Shown: positions 31,365 to 43,696, counted from the first letter of the stretch. The stretch: 64,000 nt of DNA from Anthoceros angustus (GCA_010909165.1 MU008189.1:310001-374000); one strand, 5' to 3'. Numbers and translations are program-made. The notes: generated by a model not told the origin, from the letters alone.

Positions 31365-33380
31365 GCATTTTTTTTCTCGCGAAAGCCATGCAAGGCATAG
31401 GCATCTAAAGGAATATACCCTACATTCCAATACGGATTGTTTTCACAAAGCAAGGTGTTATTATGTCCGCTTTGGCGCCTAACCAAGAGCGGCCAAGCAC
31501 CAAAGGGACACACACTTTTCCTCCTCAAACAAAGCAGGTGTTTGCTTCAAAATTTTGTGTCCTTCCAACTTTGAAAACAAAGAGCCGGACACTATGTTTT
31601 CCTGCCTTCCGCCCTACCTTCGATTATGTTTTCTTGATGCTATCCCATGGCGCCAAACCCTAACCCGCCCCATCGGTTGCCAAACCCTACCTCACCATGC
31701 ATGGTCTTCAGTAATGGCCGCGGCCGACAGCCATGTTTGCGAACCACCGCACACGCCCACGGCCGTGTCCCCGTCTTCGCAGACTAGGGACTTTGCAATC
31801 GTGTATTTGTTAGGAACCCGCGATCGAAACATTAGCATGATCCTCTTCCAAAGCGGGAAGAAGCACGATCCCTCGAAACAAGCGGTGTTTGCTTCAAAAT
31901 TTTGTGTCCTTCCAACTTTGAAAACAAAGAGCCGGACACTATGTTTTCGCCTTCCGCCCTACCTTCGCGATTATGTTTTCTTGATGCTATCCATAGCGCC
32001 AAACCCTAACCCGGCCGCCATCGGTTGCCAAACCCTACCTCACCCATGCATGGTCGCAGTAATGACGCACGGGCCGACGGGCCATGTTTGAACCTGCACA
32101 CGCCCACGGCCGTGTCCCGTCAGCCTAGGGACTTTGCAATCGTGTATTTGTTAGGGAACCGCGATGGAAACATTAGCGATGATCCTCTTCCAAGCAGAAG
32201 CACGATCCCGTCAAACAAGAAGAGGGGATGAATGGAACATGGAACATGTCACGGCTTTAGAGGCGGGGCCTTCACGGTGGCATACCTCTTATTACAGTTG
32301 GGTGCACTAAACATCGTCCATACAACTTCAATCCCCACATCATGCCCAAGTCCTTGAACAACACCATGATTCCAACCCTTCTATACTACCAAGTCGCTAT
32401 ACGCGAGACCTTTCATTCCTCCGGTTCTGCGGTGGCCATCGGATCCCAAGCTGATGGGAGGGAGGCGGAGGAGGGCCGGAGGTCGCGGAGCGTGAGAGGA
32501 GGGGCCGAGGCGGGGCCGAGGCGCCGGCCTCGGATGGAGGAGGCGGGCATTTTTTCTCGCGAAAGCCATGCAAGGCATAGGCATCTAAAGGAATATACCC
32601 TACATTCCAATACGGATTGTTTTCTCACAGCAAATGGTGTTATGTCCGCTTTGGCGCCCTAACCAAGAGCGGCCAAGCACCAAAGGGGACACACACTTTT
32701 CCTCCTCGAAACAAACGGGGTGTTTGCTTCAAAATTTTTGTGTCCTTCCAACTTTGAAAACAAAGAGCCGGGACACTATGTTTTCCTTCTTCCTACCTTC
32801 GATTATGTTTTCTTGATGCTATCCATAGCGCCAAACCCTAACCCGGCCATCGGTTGCCAAACCCTACCTCACCATGGCATGGTCTTCAGTAATGACGCGC
32901 GCCCGACACGGCCATGTTTGCGAACCCTGCACACGCCCACGGCCGTGTCCCCGTCTTCGCAGCTAGGGACTTTGCAATCGTGTATTTGTTAGGGAACCCG
33001 CGATGCTGGAAACATTAAGCAGCATGATCCTCTTCCAAACAGGAAGAAGCACGATCCTGCTCGAAACAAGAAGAGGGGATGGTGCTGGAACATGGAAGCC
33101 GCCTTCACAGCTTTAGAGGCAGGGCCTTCACAGCAGCTGGCATACCTCTTATTACAGTTGGGTGCACTAAACATCGTCCATACAACTTCAATCCCCACAT
33201 CATGCCCAAGTCCTTGAACAACACCATGATTCCAACCCTTCTATACTACCAAGTCTGCTATACATAGAGACCTTTCATTCCTCCGATTTCTGCCATCACC
33301 GATCCCAAACGCTGCGGATGGGAGGGAGGCGGAGGAGGACGGGCCGGTCGCGGAGCAGTGAGAGGAGGGGCCGAGGCGGG
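31365..33380. repeat. Nested tandem repeat, about 1.2 kb unit, partly duplicated
   Basis: Three blocks recur. Block A contains CTCGCGAAAGCCATGCAAGG (31377 and 32549). Block B contains CAAACCCTAACCCG and CACGCCCACGGCCGTGTCC (three copies, starting near 31540, 31885 and 32725). Block C contains CATCGTCCATACAACTTCAA (32314 and 33173). The order is A-B-B-C-A-B-C. Copies differ mainly by one- to three-base indels. The GC-rich end of block C (32455-32545, 33310-33425) is low-complexity Gly/Arg-type sequence. Confidence 0.85.
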
Positions 33381-34463
33381 CGGGGGCGCGGATGGCGAGG
33401 CGGAGGGTGAGGCGGGCGAGGCGTATGGCGAGCAGACTCAGCGCAATATCAGTTCTTGAAAGCCTCTTTTGCGCTTTGGGCGGAGGTTGCCACCCTTTCT
33501 CATATCAAGCAAAACACGTGTTTTTAAAAGAGATGTCTTGAATGGCGGGTTCCACTTAGAACAATGTAAGTAATATCGAGGTTTTTCCATGTATGCACAC
33601 TTTTGTTTTGATCGCGTCGGCGCACCCTTCCAGACTTACTGGGGAAAGGCGAGTGCCCGACTATGGGTCCAAAACACGTAATATGCATTCAAATCAAAGT
33701 CGGGCATTTTCCACGAAGGGTCAAAAGCAGGAATTATACGGTCAACGGACGAGCCCCTCATCTACAAGTCACAGCTACCCAAAGGGTCATCTACTTCAAC
33801 CAAATTGAGCTCCGAATCGCACCGTTTCTACATTTTCCAAATCCACGCCTTTCCGTGTCACCAAAGTCATCGCCTTCAACTGCAAAGCGAGCGTCGAGCC
33901 TCTTACTGCGGTAGTAGTGTGCCGTTTTCATCCCATATTGTCAATGCCAGTTGGTCTTCAACCGGCCGGTCGTCCTGGGGTCTGCGGAGTCCTTCATTCT
34001 GACCCTTCTTTCCAAGCAAGCTATACACTTGCATTTTCCTGTCAATGCCTCCGTCTGCACAGATCTCCTTTGCCCAAAACTTGCAGGCCCCAAAACTTAT
34101 CTGTTATTTCTTGAACTCGTCCGGCCGCTCCGTTCACTCGTTGTGACATATACATTGAGCATCGTGCGTCTTTGTCAATGGCCCTGGCGTTCCTTTTCCG
34201 TTGTATCCGGCCACCAAAATGATCCCGATCCCGCACGGTCAACAATCCGATCGTCTTCGTTGGAGAACATGTTCACCAACATGCCTAATAAGCCCACGGG
34301 TTTACGATATGGCGTCGACCATCTTATCACCGATGTGGTAAATCGACTTCTTCACCACGGTCCATGTCGGATAACTCTTGGCACTTTTGTTTGATGTCGG
34401 GAAAAGAGGAGCTTTTCCGACATTGGACTCTGTCCTCACTGCGCTTCATCAAATATTCCACTT
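33381..34463. other. Transposon-region sequence, no frame supported
   Basis: Short overlapping frames on both strands only. The left 60 bases are the GC-rich tail of the repeat block. Confidence 0.35.
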
Positions 34464-34820
34464 TCACGGCACCAGCTTAGGTGGGATGTTGGTTTTCTCC
34501 CATACCAGGGTCTGAATGACTCCTTTCCTGCACCAAGACCTCAAAGCCTCCCTGGCTTGAATCACCCCATCCACCCCATGCATAAGAATTATCCGGAACA
34601 CATCGCTCGTGGTCTTCTCGTTGAAAGAGCTGATGATCTCTTTCAATTCTTCTTCAACGAAAGCCTTGTCATTCTCATGCCGCTGTAAACCTCGAGGGAG
34701 GTCGCAGAAAAGAAGAGTATACCTCCTCGGTGGCAAAAATCCTTTCATATCCAAAATGTCTCGATGCACCACGATATGCCACTTTGTCCAAGACCGGGCA
34801 CTCTGGCTGCTCACCACCAT
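34464..34820 (-). CDS. Methyltransferase-like transposon protein fragment
   Basis: A 118-residue frame with good protein character. It reads 'YTLLFCDLPRGLQ', then 'FVEEELKEIISSFNEKTTSD', then 'RIILMHGVDG' and 'VIQTLVWEKTNIP'. The order, hydrophobic strand ending in Asp-x-Pro, helix with Phe-x-x-x-x-(Thr/Ser)-(Thr/Ser)-(Ser/Thr)-Asp, a second strand, then Trp-x-Lys-x-Asn, resembles adenine-N6 methyltransferase-like domains found in transposons of basal plants and fungi, whose catalytic box is DPP(Y/W). Here the box is DLPR, so activity is doubtful. The assignment is inference from pattern only. Surrounding frames are decayed. Confidence 0.4.
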   Translation of the reverse strand: MVVSSQSARSWTKWHIVVHRDILDMKGFLPPRRYTLLFCDLPRGLQRHENDKAFVEEELKEIISSFNEKTTSDVFRIILMHGVDGVIQAREALRSWCRKGVIQTLVWEKTNIPPKLVP

Positions 34821-34974
34821 CCATGTCCTTGTCGGCCATTTGTTTTCGCTCTTCTTCCATCCGTTTCGATTCGCGCTATAAACAAAATCTTGGAAAGGTT
34901 TTGGCGAGCTTTCAAATCCTCAATGTCTCCCGGTTTACGCAAGCAGCGGTGGTGGTCGAAAACTCATTGGCGGC

Positions 34975-35225
34975 TGGAGTCGCGGTCGGTGGCGCACTTT
35001 TGTGCGGTCGCGGCGCCTCCACCAATGAACCGGCCACGGCAAATGCGCGCGGTGGCGGCGAGTCGGTCGGCCAGCGTCAGCGGTCGCGGTCGCAGCGCAC
35101 TAGTCGCGGCGGCCAGCGCGATGCGCGGTCACGCCTGCGTCGCGGCCGGCGCACTCGCGTTGCCTCTGGAACAAACAACAAGAGTCGCGGTCGGCCGGCG
35201 CACTGATCGCCGGTGGCCGGCGCCT
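34975..35225. repeat. GC-rich low-complexity block
   Basis: Irregular repeats of GGTCGCGGCG-like and GGCCAGCG-like words, with very high CpG content. It separates the methyltransferase-like piece from the next decayed frame and could be an expanded Arg/Ala coding repeat or a regulatory CpG cluster. Confidence 0.6.
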
Positions 35226-36270
35226 CTATACACTCACTTACCACTTCATAAAAATTGTTTGAAACCAATTCCTTGGCCTCGGTATGTTTGGGAAGCTGTT
35301 TGGCGACTTGATGTCGCACACTTCATAGCCTTCGAAGGCATGCTCGATAAGGTTAATCTTCTTCTGCCAACATGTATCCATATCTTTTAGCTGCGGTTTC
35401 CTTGGATGACCTTCGGGTCACGCTATCAACATCTCTTCACCTTTCGTCCTTGGGACTCCTTGGAATGCTCTCCATGCCCTTAGAGCATTGGAGCCGGACG
35501 GTCGATTAGGGGCCCACTGTGTAGTTGGGTCTTGTGGCTTCCGTTTGCTTTCGCCCCGTCGTCACAGCTGTTCACCGCCGGGAGTTCGCACTTCTCCCAC
35601 ATCGGAAAATGGTGTCCACGTTCTCCCACAATTTACCCCTGCACCTCATCCTCAGCAGCGAGTCTTCCATCCACCATCTTACATGCATAATCGTGTCCTT
35701 GGAGTTTCCAGCCTCCTCCGGCATCCCCAGCAACTTGTACACATTGAACTTCCACCACAGTGGTTTTCCATCGGTGTGTCCGGTGCCAAATCTCAAGCTC
35801 ATCATGTATGTAGCGACTTGTTCAATAAAACCAAGCTTCTTCCTCTTATGCATACACATTGTGATCAACGCCCGGACCCGCATTTCTTCCTCTGTCAAGC
35901 TGCATATACATGGCCCTCAAGCCATTGAAATTTATCTTCCGGATACATTTGCGATTATAGCATGGCGGCATAGCAATGGTTCCCTCCCGGCACCCCTAGG
36001 GTGTAATCTTTGAGCTCGATCTCCTCGGTGCATCTTCTTCTTCAAGCACCGTCTTTGGATCAATCATGCACAAAGTGGGAGCGTCCCTTCCTTCAGGACA
36101 CATGCGCATCATCGAACAAGGCACTTCATCCATGCCTCATCCACCTTCCTTATCGAGCATCGTTAGAAATGAAGCGGGACGTAAATGGATATGTGAATGT
36201 CGAATGTTGTGGTTTGCACCCGCTTCTTGTAGGCCCGAGTCGAACCATCTCCGGATAGTCATCCTCCTGC
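35226..36270 (-). pseudogene. Decayed transposon protein, minus strand
   Basis: Readable pieces on the minus strand are 36050-36250 ('CSMMRMCPEGRDAPTLCMID' region), the open frame 35572-35898 ('RKKLGFIEQVATYMMSLRF', 'VRWWMEDSLLRM') and 35226-35400 (region with 'INLIEHAFEGYEVCDI'). Stops and frame changes separate them. The order leads into the methyltransferase-like piece at 34.8 kb, so they may be one protein. No family recognised. Confidence 0.35.
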
Positions 36271-38374
36271 GAAAGGAGCTCCGGTCGTTCGGCATCGTGG
36301 TCGTCCGGACAGCTTCCTCTTCGCATGCTTCCTCGACTTCCTTAATTTTTCCGCCTCGCCCACCTCTTCTCCATCACCACGAGATCTTGCCTTCCTCTTT
36401 CGCTTGATTGGTGTGCTCTCTGCATGGAAATCAAAACAAGATGCTTCAATTCTTACATGCGTTCATTGCGGAGGCGGGGCAAGCATTCTTATTCGCCTTC
36501 TCATCTTCGGTGACACGGGCAGTTGCGGATTCCCTTCTTCTTCTTTCTGGTGCGGCTGCCCGGCGCCTCCTCTTCGGACGAGGAGGGTCACCTCCTCCTC
36601 AAAAGCCTCATTCAAGACCCCGAGGCTGGACATGTTGCGAGCCATGGGCCCCTCGAGCTCGCCTCCGCGCCGGACCACGAGGCGAGGCGCTCCTCCTCTT
36701 CCGGAGGCTCGGCTCGGCACAGCCACCGGAACCTCGTCCTCCTCCATCTCCGGTTGCATAATCCGGGCATCGTTTGATGCACACACAACCCACCCGCTGA
36801 TAGCGGCGGTGCGTTCACCGCCTCGCTGCCCGATCACCGGTCGATCACTACACCTCTGTTCTTGACACCTTGATAGCGGAGTAGAACGCAAAATTGTTCT
36901 CCCCATTCATTTTAAAGAGGAAAACAATGAGTAAACCGGCTGAAACCCTAAGCGAAAATGGGAAGTGATACATGGTGACATACAATGACTTACATCTTGA
37001 ACACTTTTGGAATCACGCATAAGGCCGATTTCAACTGGGCAGCTCGACGAGGCATTATCTTGGCAGCATCCATTATCGGCGGAGATGTGTGTTGATGTCA
37101 TCGTTTATGTGCAAATGAGGTTTCTTGGTGACCAAAAGCGTATGTGCATATCTTATTCGTCCTTTGTTGCACATAGAATCCATCCTCTTGCACAGGAATC
37201 CCCTCAATACCATTGTAACCGTTAATCCATAAGGCCGGTAGTGGAATCCAAGGCACTGGATCTTGGGTTCTTCTTCGCAACAACGCTCCACTCTTTATGT
37301 CATGTTGTACCGCCGGAAGAGAATCCGGAGCTTTTCACCGGCCTCCACAAAGTTAAAAGCATGAGGAATCGCGGTGTTGCATTTCCACGAGGTTGGTGCT
37401 CCCTCGGCCATCAATGTCTTCATATCCTCTCCTGACTACCCTTTGAGGTGGACGTCCGGACACTACCATGAGAGGATTCTCTCAATTGCATAATAGCGGT
37501 GGGGTTCTGTTACCACATTCGGGGATCCATCCCCTCATCCGTCGCGCCCTTGCAGCGATCCTGCTGCTCTTGCAGCCGCCGCATTTTTCCGCTTCGATGC
37601 GTGGCGGCCTCCAGCAGTGAGGGGTCGATCTCTGCATGCTTATTGCTCCGTAGCGTCCTCGCGATCACCATCCTGCAATCTTCAAAAACCTCTGCGGGAA
37701 GTTGGCGGGAGGAAGTAAGAGAATTGTCCGGACTCTCGAACTCTTGATGAAAAGGAGAGGCTCGAGCTTACGTGGAAATGAAATATGGATGTTTGAAGCG
37801 CATCAACGGGATTACGATAAAGCCTTAACACACCGCTAGTTACGCTTGGCTCAAGTTGTAGCAACGGTTGGGTTCAACACGGTCATCATTCATTTAACCT
37901 CAAATGCCTAAAATAGGCCCATTACAAATTCGATGCATCCACCTCATCTTATGCCGTCATTTTCTAAGATGTGCACTCTCATTCAAGGTCCATCGATTCT
38001 GCAATTCTTATCATCCCCCTCGCAATTATAAATCATCCAACACCACACGGTACCACCTTATGTCACATGTCTATAATTGTGGGTGTGACTTTGATCTTGA
38101 TTCAAAGTGCGTTCTTCCCTCGCATGCAGGTAGCTCTTGAAAATTTGCCGATGTTGAAGCGGTGGAAGGAGTTCTTGAAGTCAAAGGACTTGGATGCTAT
38201 CGTTAGGCGAGCGAGATTCCTCCCGATATGCAACACTCGGTCGAGGCATCAGCGCGGTTCCACTTGAAATGCCTATCGGCGGTCAAGGTATTCAAGTTGA
38301 AGAGGAGAACTAGATGAAGGTGCAAACTCGTGCGGAAATCGATTGCATTCAAAGGCTCTTGAACATGATTCCGG
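36271..38374. other. Transposon-region sequence with scattered short frames
   Basis: Overlapping frames on both strands (for example 36463-36906 minus and 36404-36865 plus) are antisense shadows in GC-rich DNA. A minus stretch at 37500-37745 ('CRMVIARTLRSNKHAEIDPS') reads like protein but is short. Nothing can be named. Confidence 0.3.
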
Positions 38375-39225
38375 ATGTGTGTTATTCGTCTGCGGTGCAC
38401 GGCCTCCACCACTTCCGCGATAAGCGCATCCATTCCAAAGACACCTGCCCGTTTCAGTATGTTGGATTCCATTCACGGAAGTCCTTCTCCGCCAGGACAG
38501 GCCTCGCCGTACATCCCGGCCATCCGCAAGACTACTCCTCTGGGAAGTGCTCCACGCCGGGACGACACGCCGAATTCGGATATGGCCGCTTCCGTTGGGG
38601 TGAATGCCAACTCGGTTTGCAGACCGGTTGTATCTAGAAGATACCTGTTTCCACCTGCTGTGGCCCCAGCACGTTCGGTGGAACCTGTTGTGGAGGAAGA
38701 GGACTCAGATGACAGTGCATTTGAACATCCACCTCCAAAGGCGTACATACAATTTGAAGCCCGGGTCCGAATCATTTATCGAGCATGGCGACCACCACGT
38801 AGGCCAAGTAGGCGGCAATCTAAAGTGCACGAGATGAAATGTGAAGAGGTTCGTATTACGTGATTTTAAAACTGTTGTGGTAGACAATGCTTGAGGACAA
38901 TAGGGAAGGCAACCTTTTGAGATTTGAGGTATCGGTTCCTTAGAATGTGCGAGGAGGCGGAGATGCACCTACAATCCCTTTTGATGTCGATTATGAGGCG
39001 ATGGAAGGGTTAGGGTAGACTCGTTTCTTGTCGGACGAGGAAAAGTGTATTGTTGTAGAGGCCTTGAGCGTTTATTGTATCGGGTCTGGCAGTGCAGAAG
39101 CGGCGAGGCGATCGGAAACATTGCGTGATGCGCGCCTTCGTCTGGCCAAGATCGACATCTTTGCTGTGACTCTGGCGTGGATGAACCAACTTTATGCTTA
39201 TTGCCGAGAGAATGCCAAACATTGA
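38375..39225 (+). pseudogene. Decayed plus-strand transposon protein
   Basis: A 162-residue plus frame (38375-38863) has a disordered acidic part (EPVVEEEDSDDSAFEHPPP) and a basic part (IIYRAWRPPRRPSRRQSK). After stops, a second frame reads 'RFLSDEEKCIVVEALSVY' and 'LRDARLRLAKIDIFAVTLAW' to 39225. The pieces have protein-like composition but no known domain. Orientation is opposite to the methyltransferase-like piece. Confidence 0.35.
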
Positions 39226-39949
39226 AGTGTATCACCTTCCTGACTCTTACTCAAAAGGCGAGGTGTTTCAAGAATACAAGCAACATATGCGGCCTTTCGG
39301 TCTGATGTTTCTCATTCCTACTTTTTGTCGACTTTGGAGCTCTTGTAGACTTTCGCTGATGGCCAGCCGGGCGCGCACAATCCCGTGTCGTTGTAGGAAG
39401 AAGTCCGTTCCCAAGGGAATGGTTTCGTGCTTAATGCTGAGCTCTGACCCTATCGCTGAGCGGACTTCATCATGTTGGGTCCGGCGGCTCCACAACCCTA
39501 AGTGTGTGGCCCTCCACAACTCGTCGGACCAGACGCGCAGCCACCGGACCTTCCCACAAACCCCGCCCGGGTTTCTCCAGTACCACCGGAACAGGTTTAG
39601 CGACGCGTTCCTCCGTCGGTCTACGTACTCTAGCGGCCCAGCGCTCCTCAACTCTGTCCGGCCACAACTCCACCTCAACACACACGCCGCAACGCGACCC
39701 TCCTCTTGTCCATCACCGTAGTCACAACACCGCCGATGTATTCACACCGGGCCGCCTTTGCCCCTTAGGGCTTCACGTTCAGAAGCGCTTGCGACTACAA
39801 CCCACGCTCCGTTCAGCCTCAGGATGGCTTCCTTGAGTCACCCCAAGCGCCTCCTAATCCCCTCAGAGCCTTCACGTTACAAGTGGCTTCCCTGCAACTC
39901 CAGCCTCCGTTCAGCCTCAAGGATGGCTTCCGCGGTCACCCCAGCGCCT
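39226..39949. other. Transposon-region sequence
   Basis: Overlapping frames on both strands (39268-39681 minus, 39504-39836 plus) with Arg/Pro-rich composition. No domain seen. A short direct repeat (TTCAGCCTCAGGATGGCTTCC near 39813 and TTCAGCCTCAAGGATGGCTTCC near 39911) lies at its right end. Confidence 0.3.
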
Positions 39950-40179
39950 CCTAATTGTAAACGCCAACGTTGTAAATGACGCTAAACGGCTACCCGGACA
40001 CCTTACCCGTCCGGTTAGGTGACGTGGCGGCCACGTCAGAACTTGCTGACGTGGCAACCTTGCCGCCACGTCAGCATTTTACAACCTAGTTGTACATAAA
40101 CGTAAATGCCCGCTTTTACAACGTGAGGTTGTAAATTACGTTGTAAAATGCGCTGTAAAACACCGCGATTCTTGTAGTG
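39950..40179. mobile_element. CACTA-type transposon end with subterminal repeats
   Basis: The block ends in TTCTTGTAGTG (40169-40179), the reverse complement of CACTACAAGAA, the usual terminal inverted repeat of plant CACTA (En/Spm) elements. Before it, TTGTAAA or its complement TTTACAA occurs about seven times in both orientations, as expected of subterminal transposase sites. The three bases outside are CAC. The matching left end was not found. Confidence 0.65.
40021..40075. repeat. Two adjacent hairpins carrying ACGTGGC words
   Basis: GACGTGGC (40021-40028) pairs with GCCACGTC (40030-40037) across one base. GCTGACGTGGC (40045-40055) pairs with GCCACGTCAGC (40065-40075) across nine bases. 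The arms share GACGTGGC, so larger alternative foldings are possible. ACGTGGC is the core of the plant G-box/ABRE. Confidence 0.8.
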
Positions 40180-42165
40180 CACATCAGCGATATAAATTTG
40201 CTCTCCCTAGTGTAAAACAGTCCACCCCGAGTGACATGCCATTACGCAATGTATATGACCGCCCCAGATGTAAAAATCCGCCTCCATAGTTATCGAAAAC
40301 ATGACATCGCGACAAAGATCAAGGCGAGTAATACGCTGCCCCCGGACAACGGGCCAAAATGGGATCCAGAATCGTCGATGGCGGCTCGACAACCGCACGT
40401 GGAAAAAGAAGAGGCTAGAGGATGAGCTAAACCGAGGCGGACCTCATCGCAATCGAAAGGACTGTGCGATTCGAACGCCGAATGCAGGCCGAGCCAAAAA
40501 GCCGTGAACCCGCCTTTCCTCGAATAGAACGCAGGCAGCCCGCCAAGACCGGGATGGAGGAGTCCAATGAGGACCCTCTGCCAAGAATATTGCTTCTCCG
40601 GAGAGAAGCTTGAAGGCCATGCAACCCTTCCTTAGAGAAAGAGGAGAAAGGAGGCATGGCTTCCTAGCCTCAAAAGGAAAGGGAGTCCCTAGCCCGCCTA
40701 AGAGAGACTCGAAGGCCCTCCTCAACACTCGAGACGAAGGCTTCCCGGAAGGGGAGTCCTGACAAGAATCGAGAGGCCAAAAAAGCGAGGGCCCAACTCC
40801 CGAGGAAAGCCGCCAGAGCCGAGGCCTCCATGGCCGCAGTTGCCTCCAAAGGCCACTAACAATGATGCTGTTTCCATGCCAAGTCACCGCCGACGATTCA
40901 AAGGTGCCGGACGATAATGTCCCCAAGCGCCTACATANCAACCGCACCGCAGCTTCCTGGCGTCGCCCGAGCCCCGATCCCACTTCACAAGGCGGCTAGC
41001 AACCGGCCCCATACTAAAGCTAGATTCAAAATCAAGGGTGCACCAAACCGTGGCCAAAAATGAACCCTTTTATCACCACTCACCCCGGTCAATGACCACT
41101 TTCTTGCCCGTTTTTCACCTACGAAGGTTAGTTCTCACCTCGCGATTAATTTTCCTACTAGGATTTTTACAGAGTAGACATTTTTCATATTCATTCCCAT
41201 ATATTTAAAACTCCATCAATTTCATATTTCATTAAATATCATCAAATATTCTTTTTCCATAATTATTTTATCCTAAGCTCAAAATTTACTCAAGAAGTAA
41301 ATCAGCTTTAATTTTACTGGGAATCATTGTCCATATTTTCTTTTGCTAGTTCTATAGCCCTCAACACTATCTACAACTTTGCTTCACATTGTATAGTGAA
41401 AACACGACTTGAAGGTCCTCATTTTCAAATCCTTGTCGAAACTATTTTACGAAGTTTGTCATTTTATATCTCCTTCATGAAAATCCAATGACAATGAAAC
41501 TTGGTCCATGTACTTCATACTACTTTTGAGACTACTCAAAAAAAAGTCTATTACTATTGTCATGTGTGAGATATTTCAAATTCCTCTAAAGGTGACAAAA
41601 AGTGACACGTTGCCCTTGTTTCGTCTGTTACCACTGTTAGTGAATACTCAAACCATGCATGCACCCAGAGGGACAGCAATCCTTGGATAGTGTTTGGCAG
41701 CCTTCCACGACCCCTGACGACGACGACACAAGACTAAACGAAGACACTAGGGCCTTGGGGGAGAACGATAGCCGATGAAGAGGAAGTGGGCGCATTAAAT
41801 CGCTATTGTGATGGATTCGAGTTACTCTACCCCGGACGAGTCCCAAGTTAGCCTTAGGGAGTAGGCTTAGTGGTCTCATGTCATGTGCATCTGCCGCCAG
41901 CTTAGTTCGCAATCACTTATGGACCCGTTGCATTGAGGCAATTGATGTCTTGATTTCCCTTGTTCAAAGAATCAATGAAAAGCGCGGCCGGCGCCCGCCA
42001 CCGCTTTCATGTCTTTGTTGTGCGATAACAGTTTTTCTCAATACCTACTCGTTGGAACATGGTCGACCTTTTTTTAAAAAGAGCCAAAACGCGTATTTCG
42101 GGACTGTGTGAATTGTGCCAAGGGGGTTTTCATTTCACGGAAGGGGGTTCGGATATTCACACCCT
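40180..42165. other. Spacer outside the CACTA end
   Basis: The left part (40200-41000) is GC-balanced with one long minus frame (40444-40983) that contains the ambiguous base at 40937 and no domain. The right part is AT-rich to about 41600, then mixed. No gene is supported. Confidence 0.4.
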
Positions 42166-42422
42166 TCACAAGATATCGTGTTGCCGGTAGAAAGGCTTGG
42201 TGGATTGGGTGGGAAGGAGGGCAAGAGAGGTTACGGAGAAGAGAACGGAGAGAATGGCGTTGAAGACGGATCTCAGTGGGCAGAAGGAAAGCTTCAAATT
42301 CAAGGGCCTCAGTGGAGGTGGTTGAACGCCCGATGGTGCCTTACAAGCAAGGCGTTGAACCGGTGAAGATGTTGAATATATCGTGCCCGCCATTAAACCA
42401 AACACCACAGCCATAATCGAGT

Positions 42423-43696
42423 TTAGGCAAAACAACGGTAACATATAGTTGTCGCGGAGGTTAGCTTTGAGTCCCCAAACAGAGGTACCAAGGAGATAAT
42501 AGGCGATGACGCATATGCGTAAGCACATTGCACATGGGTGTTCCAAGTTAACTTGGAGTCTAAGTAAAAGCCCAAGAATTTGACACACTCTGAGGGAGTA
42601 ATAAGGGAGCCATCGGGTAGAGAAAGAGTATACTCCTTAATATTTTCCTTGCGCTTGAGAGAAAAATGAATGAGCTCGAACTTGTTGAGATCAAACTCCA
42701 CGAGGTGCGTGGAGGCCCACTCTGAAGCTACATGTAGCATAGCTTGAAGCTTTTTTGTGGATTTCTTGCGAAGGAGCGTTGGCATATGATGTCATCAATC
42801 CAACCAGTGCTGCCGCCCATAGATTGAAGTTGAGAGATAAGGCCGAGGTGAAGAAACGAGAAAAAGAGGAGAAATAGGCGAACCTTGTGGTAACCCCTTG
42901 CAGACCGGCGCAGAGTGTCTGTGCCATCCAAACATAGTGAAGTTGCACGTTGAGATAAAAAGTGAAAGACCCAATGAATTCGATGCGTTGGAAGACCTTT
43001 CGCATAAATAAATAGGAGGACGATGATTAAGCGAGTCAAATGCACCCTTGATGTCCATAAGGAGAAGGGAAAGAACATGGCGTTGTCCCAAGCCCTGAAT
43101 ATCTTGTACTAGAAGAGTTGTTGCATCACTTGTACTCCGTCCTGGCCGACCCCCCAAGTGACCGTGGGGAAGAAGGCCAACATGAGTTTCAACCAAGAAA
43201 GAAAGTCGTGAGGCCATAAAACCCTCCAAAGCCTTGCCCAAGCAATTAAGAAGTGCAATAGGGCGATAAGAACGTGGCAGTGAATAGTTAGCCGGTTTAA
43301 CTTGCGGAGAATGACGGTAAGCGAGTGACGCCACGCTACAGGATGATAACCCAATATAGAGCACGCCTGAAAGATAGATAAATAAAAGCCTTTGAGGAGA
43401 TCCCACTCTCTCTGGAGAAACCCAGCAGCAATAGTGTCTGGGCCCGCCGCCTTCCACGCCTTAACACCAAAGATAGCCTTATGCACCTCGTGCAGAGTAG
43501 GGATCAGCCACTCGAATTGAGAGTTTGCTGAAGGTGGTAGGGGAGGGGTACCGGATGAAGAGGGAAACAAAGCAGATCGGAGGGCGCACATTTGTCGACA
43601 TGAGTGAACAAGTGACCCATCCCAAAGTAAATGGGGGTGAAAGAAGGGAAGCGATAGTAGAGCGATAAATCCTCCAAATAAGTCGCTAGCCTGCAA
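42423..43696 (-). pseudogene. LINE reverse transcriptase, multiply frameshifted
   Basis: Pieces in three frames give, in order, 'AWKAAGPDTIAAGFLQ' (fingers), 'SYRPIALLNCLGKALE', GGRPGRSTSDATTLL, motif A as 'LLLMDIKGAFDSL', GLPQGSPISPLFL and a catalytic box read as WIDDI near 42795. After it comes 'KFLGFYLDSKLTWNTHV', the thumb motif of LINE reverse transcriptases. Several single-base shifts make it inactive. Confidence 0.8.

Noticed and set aside
32989-33198. Small frames within the nested repeats (for example 69 residues here)
   Set aside because: They are not kept between repeat copies because indels shift them.
40444-40983. Minus-strand frame of 179 residues
   Set aside because: Contains the ambiguous base, has no domain, and lies in DNA with equally open frames on the other strand.
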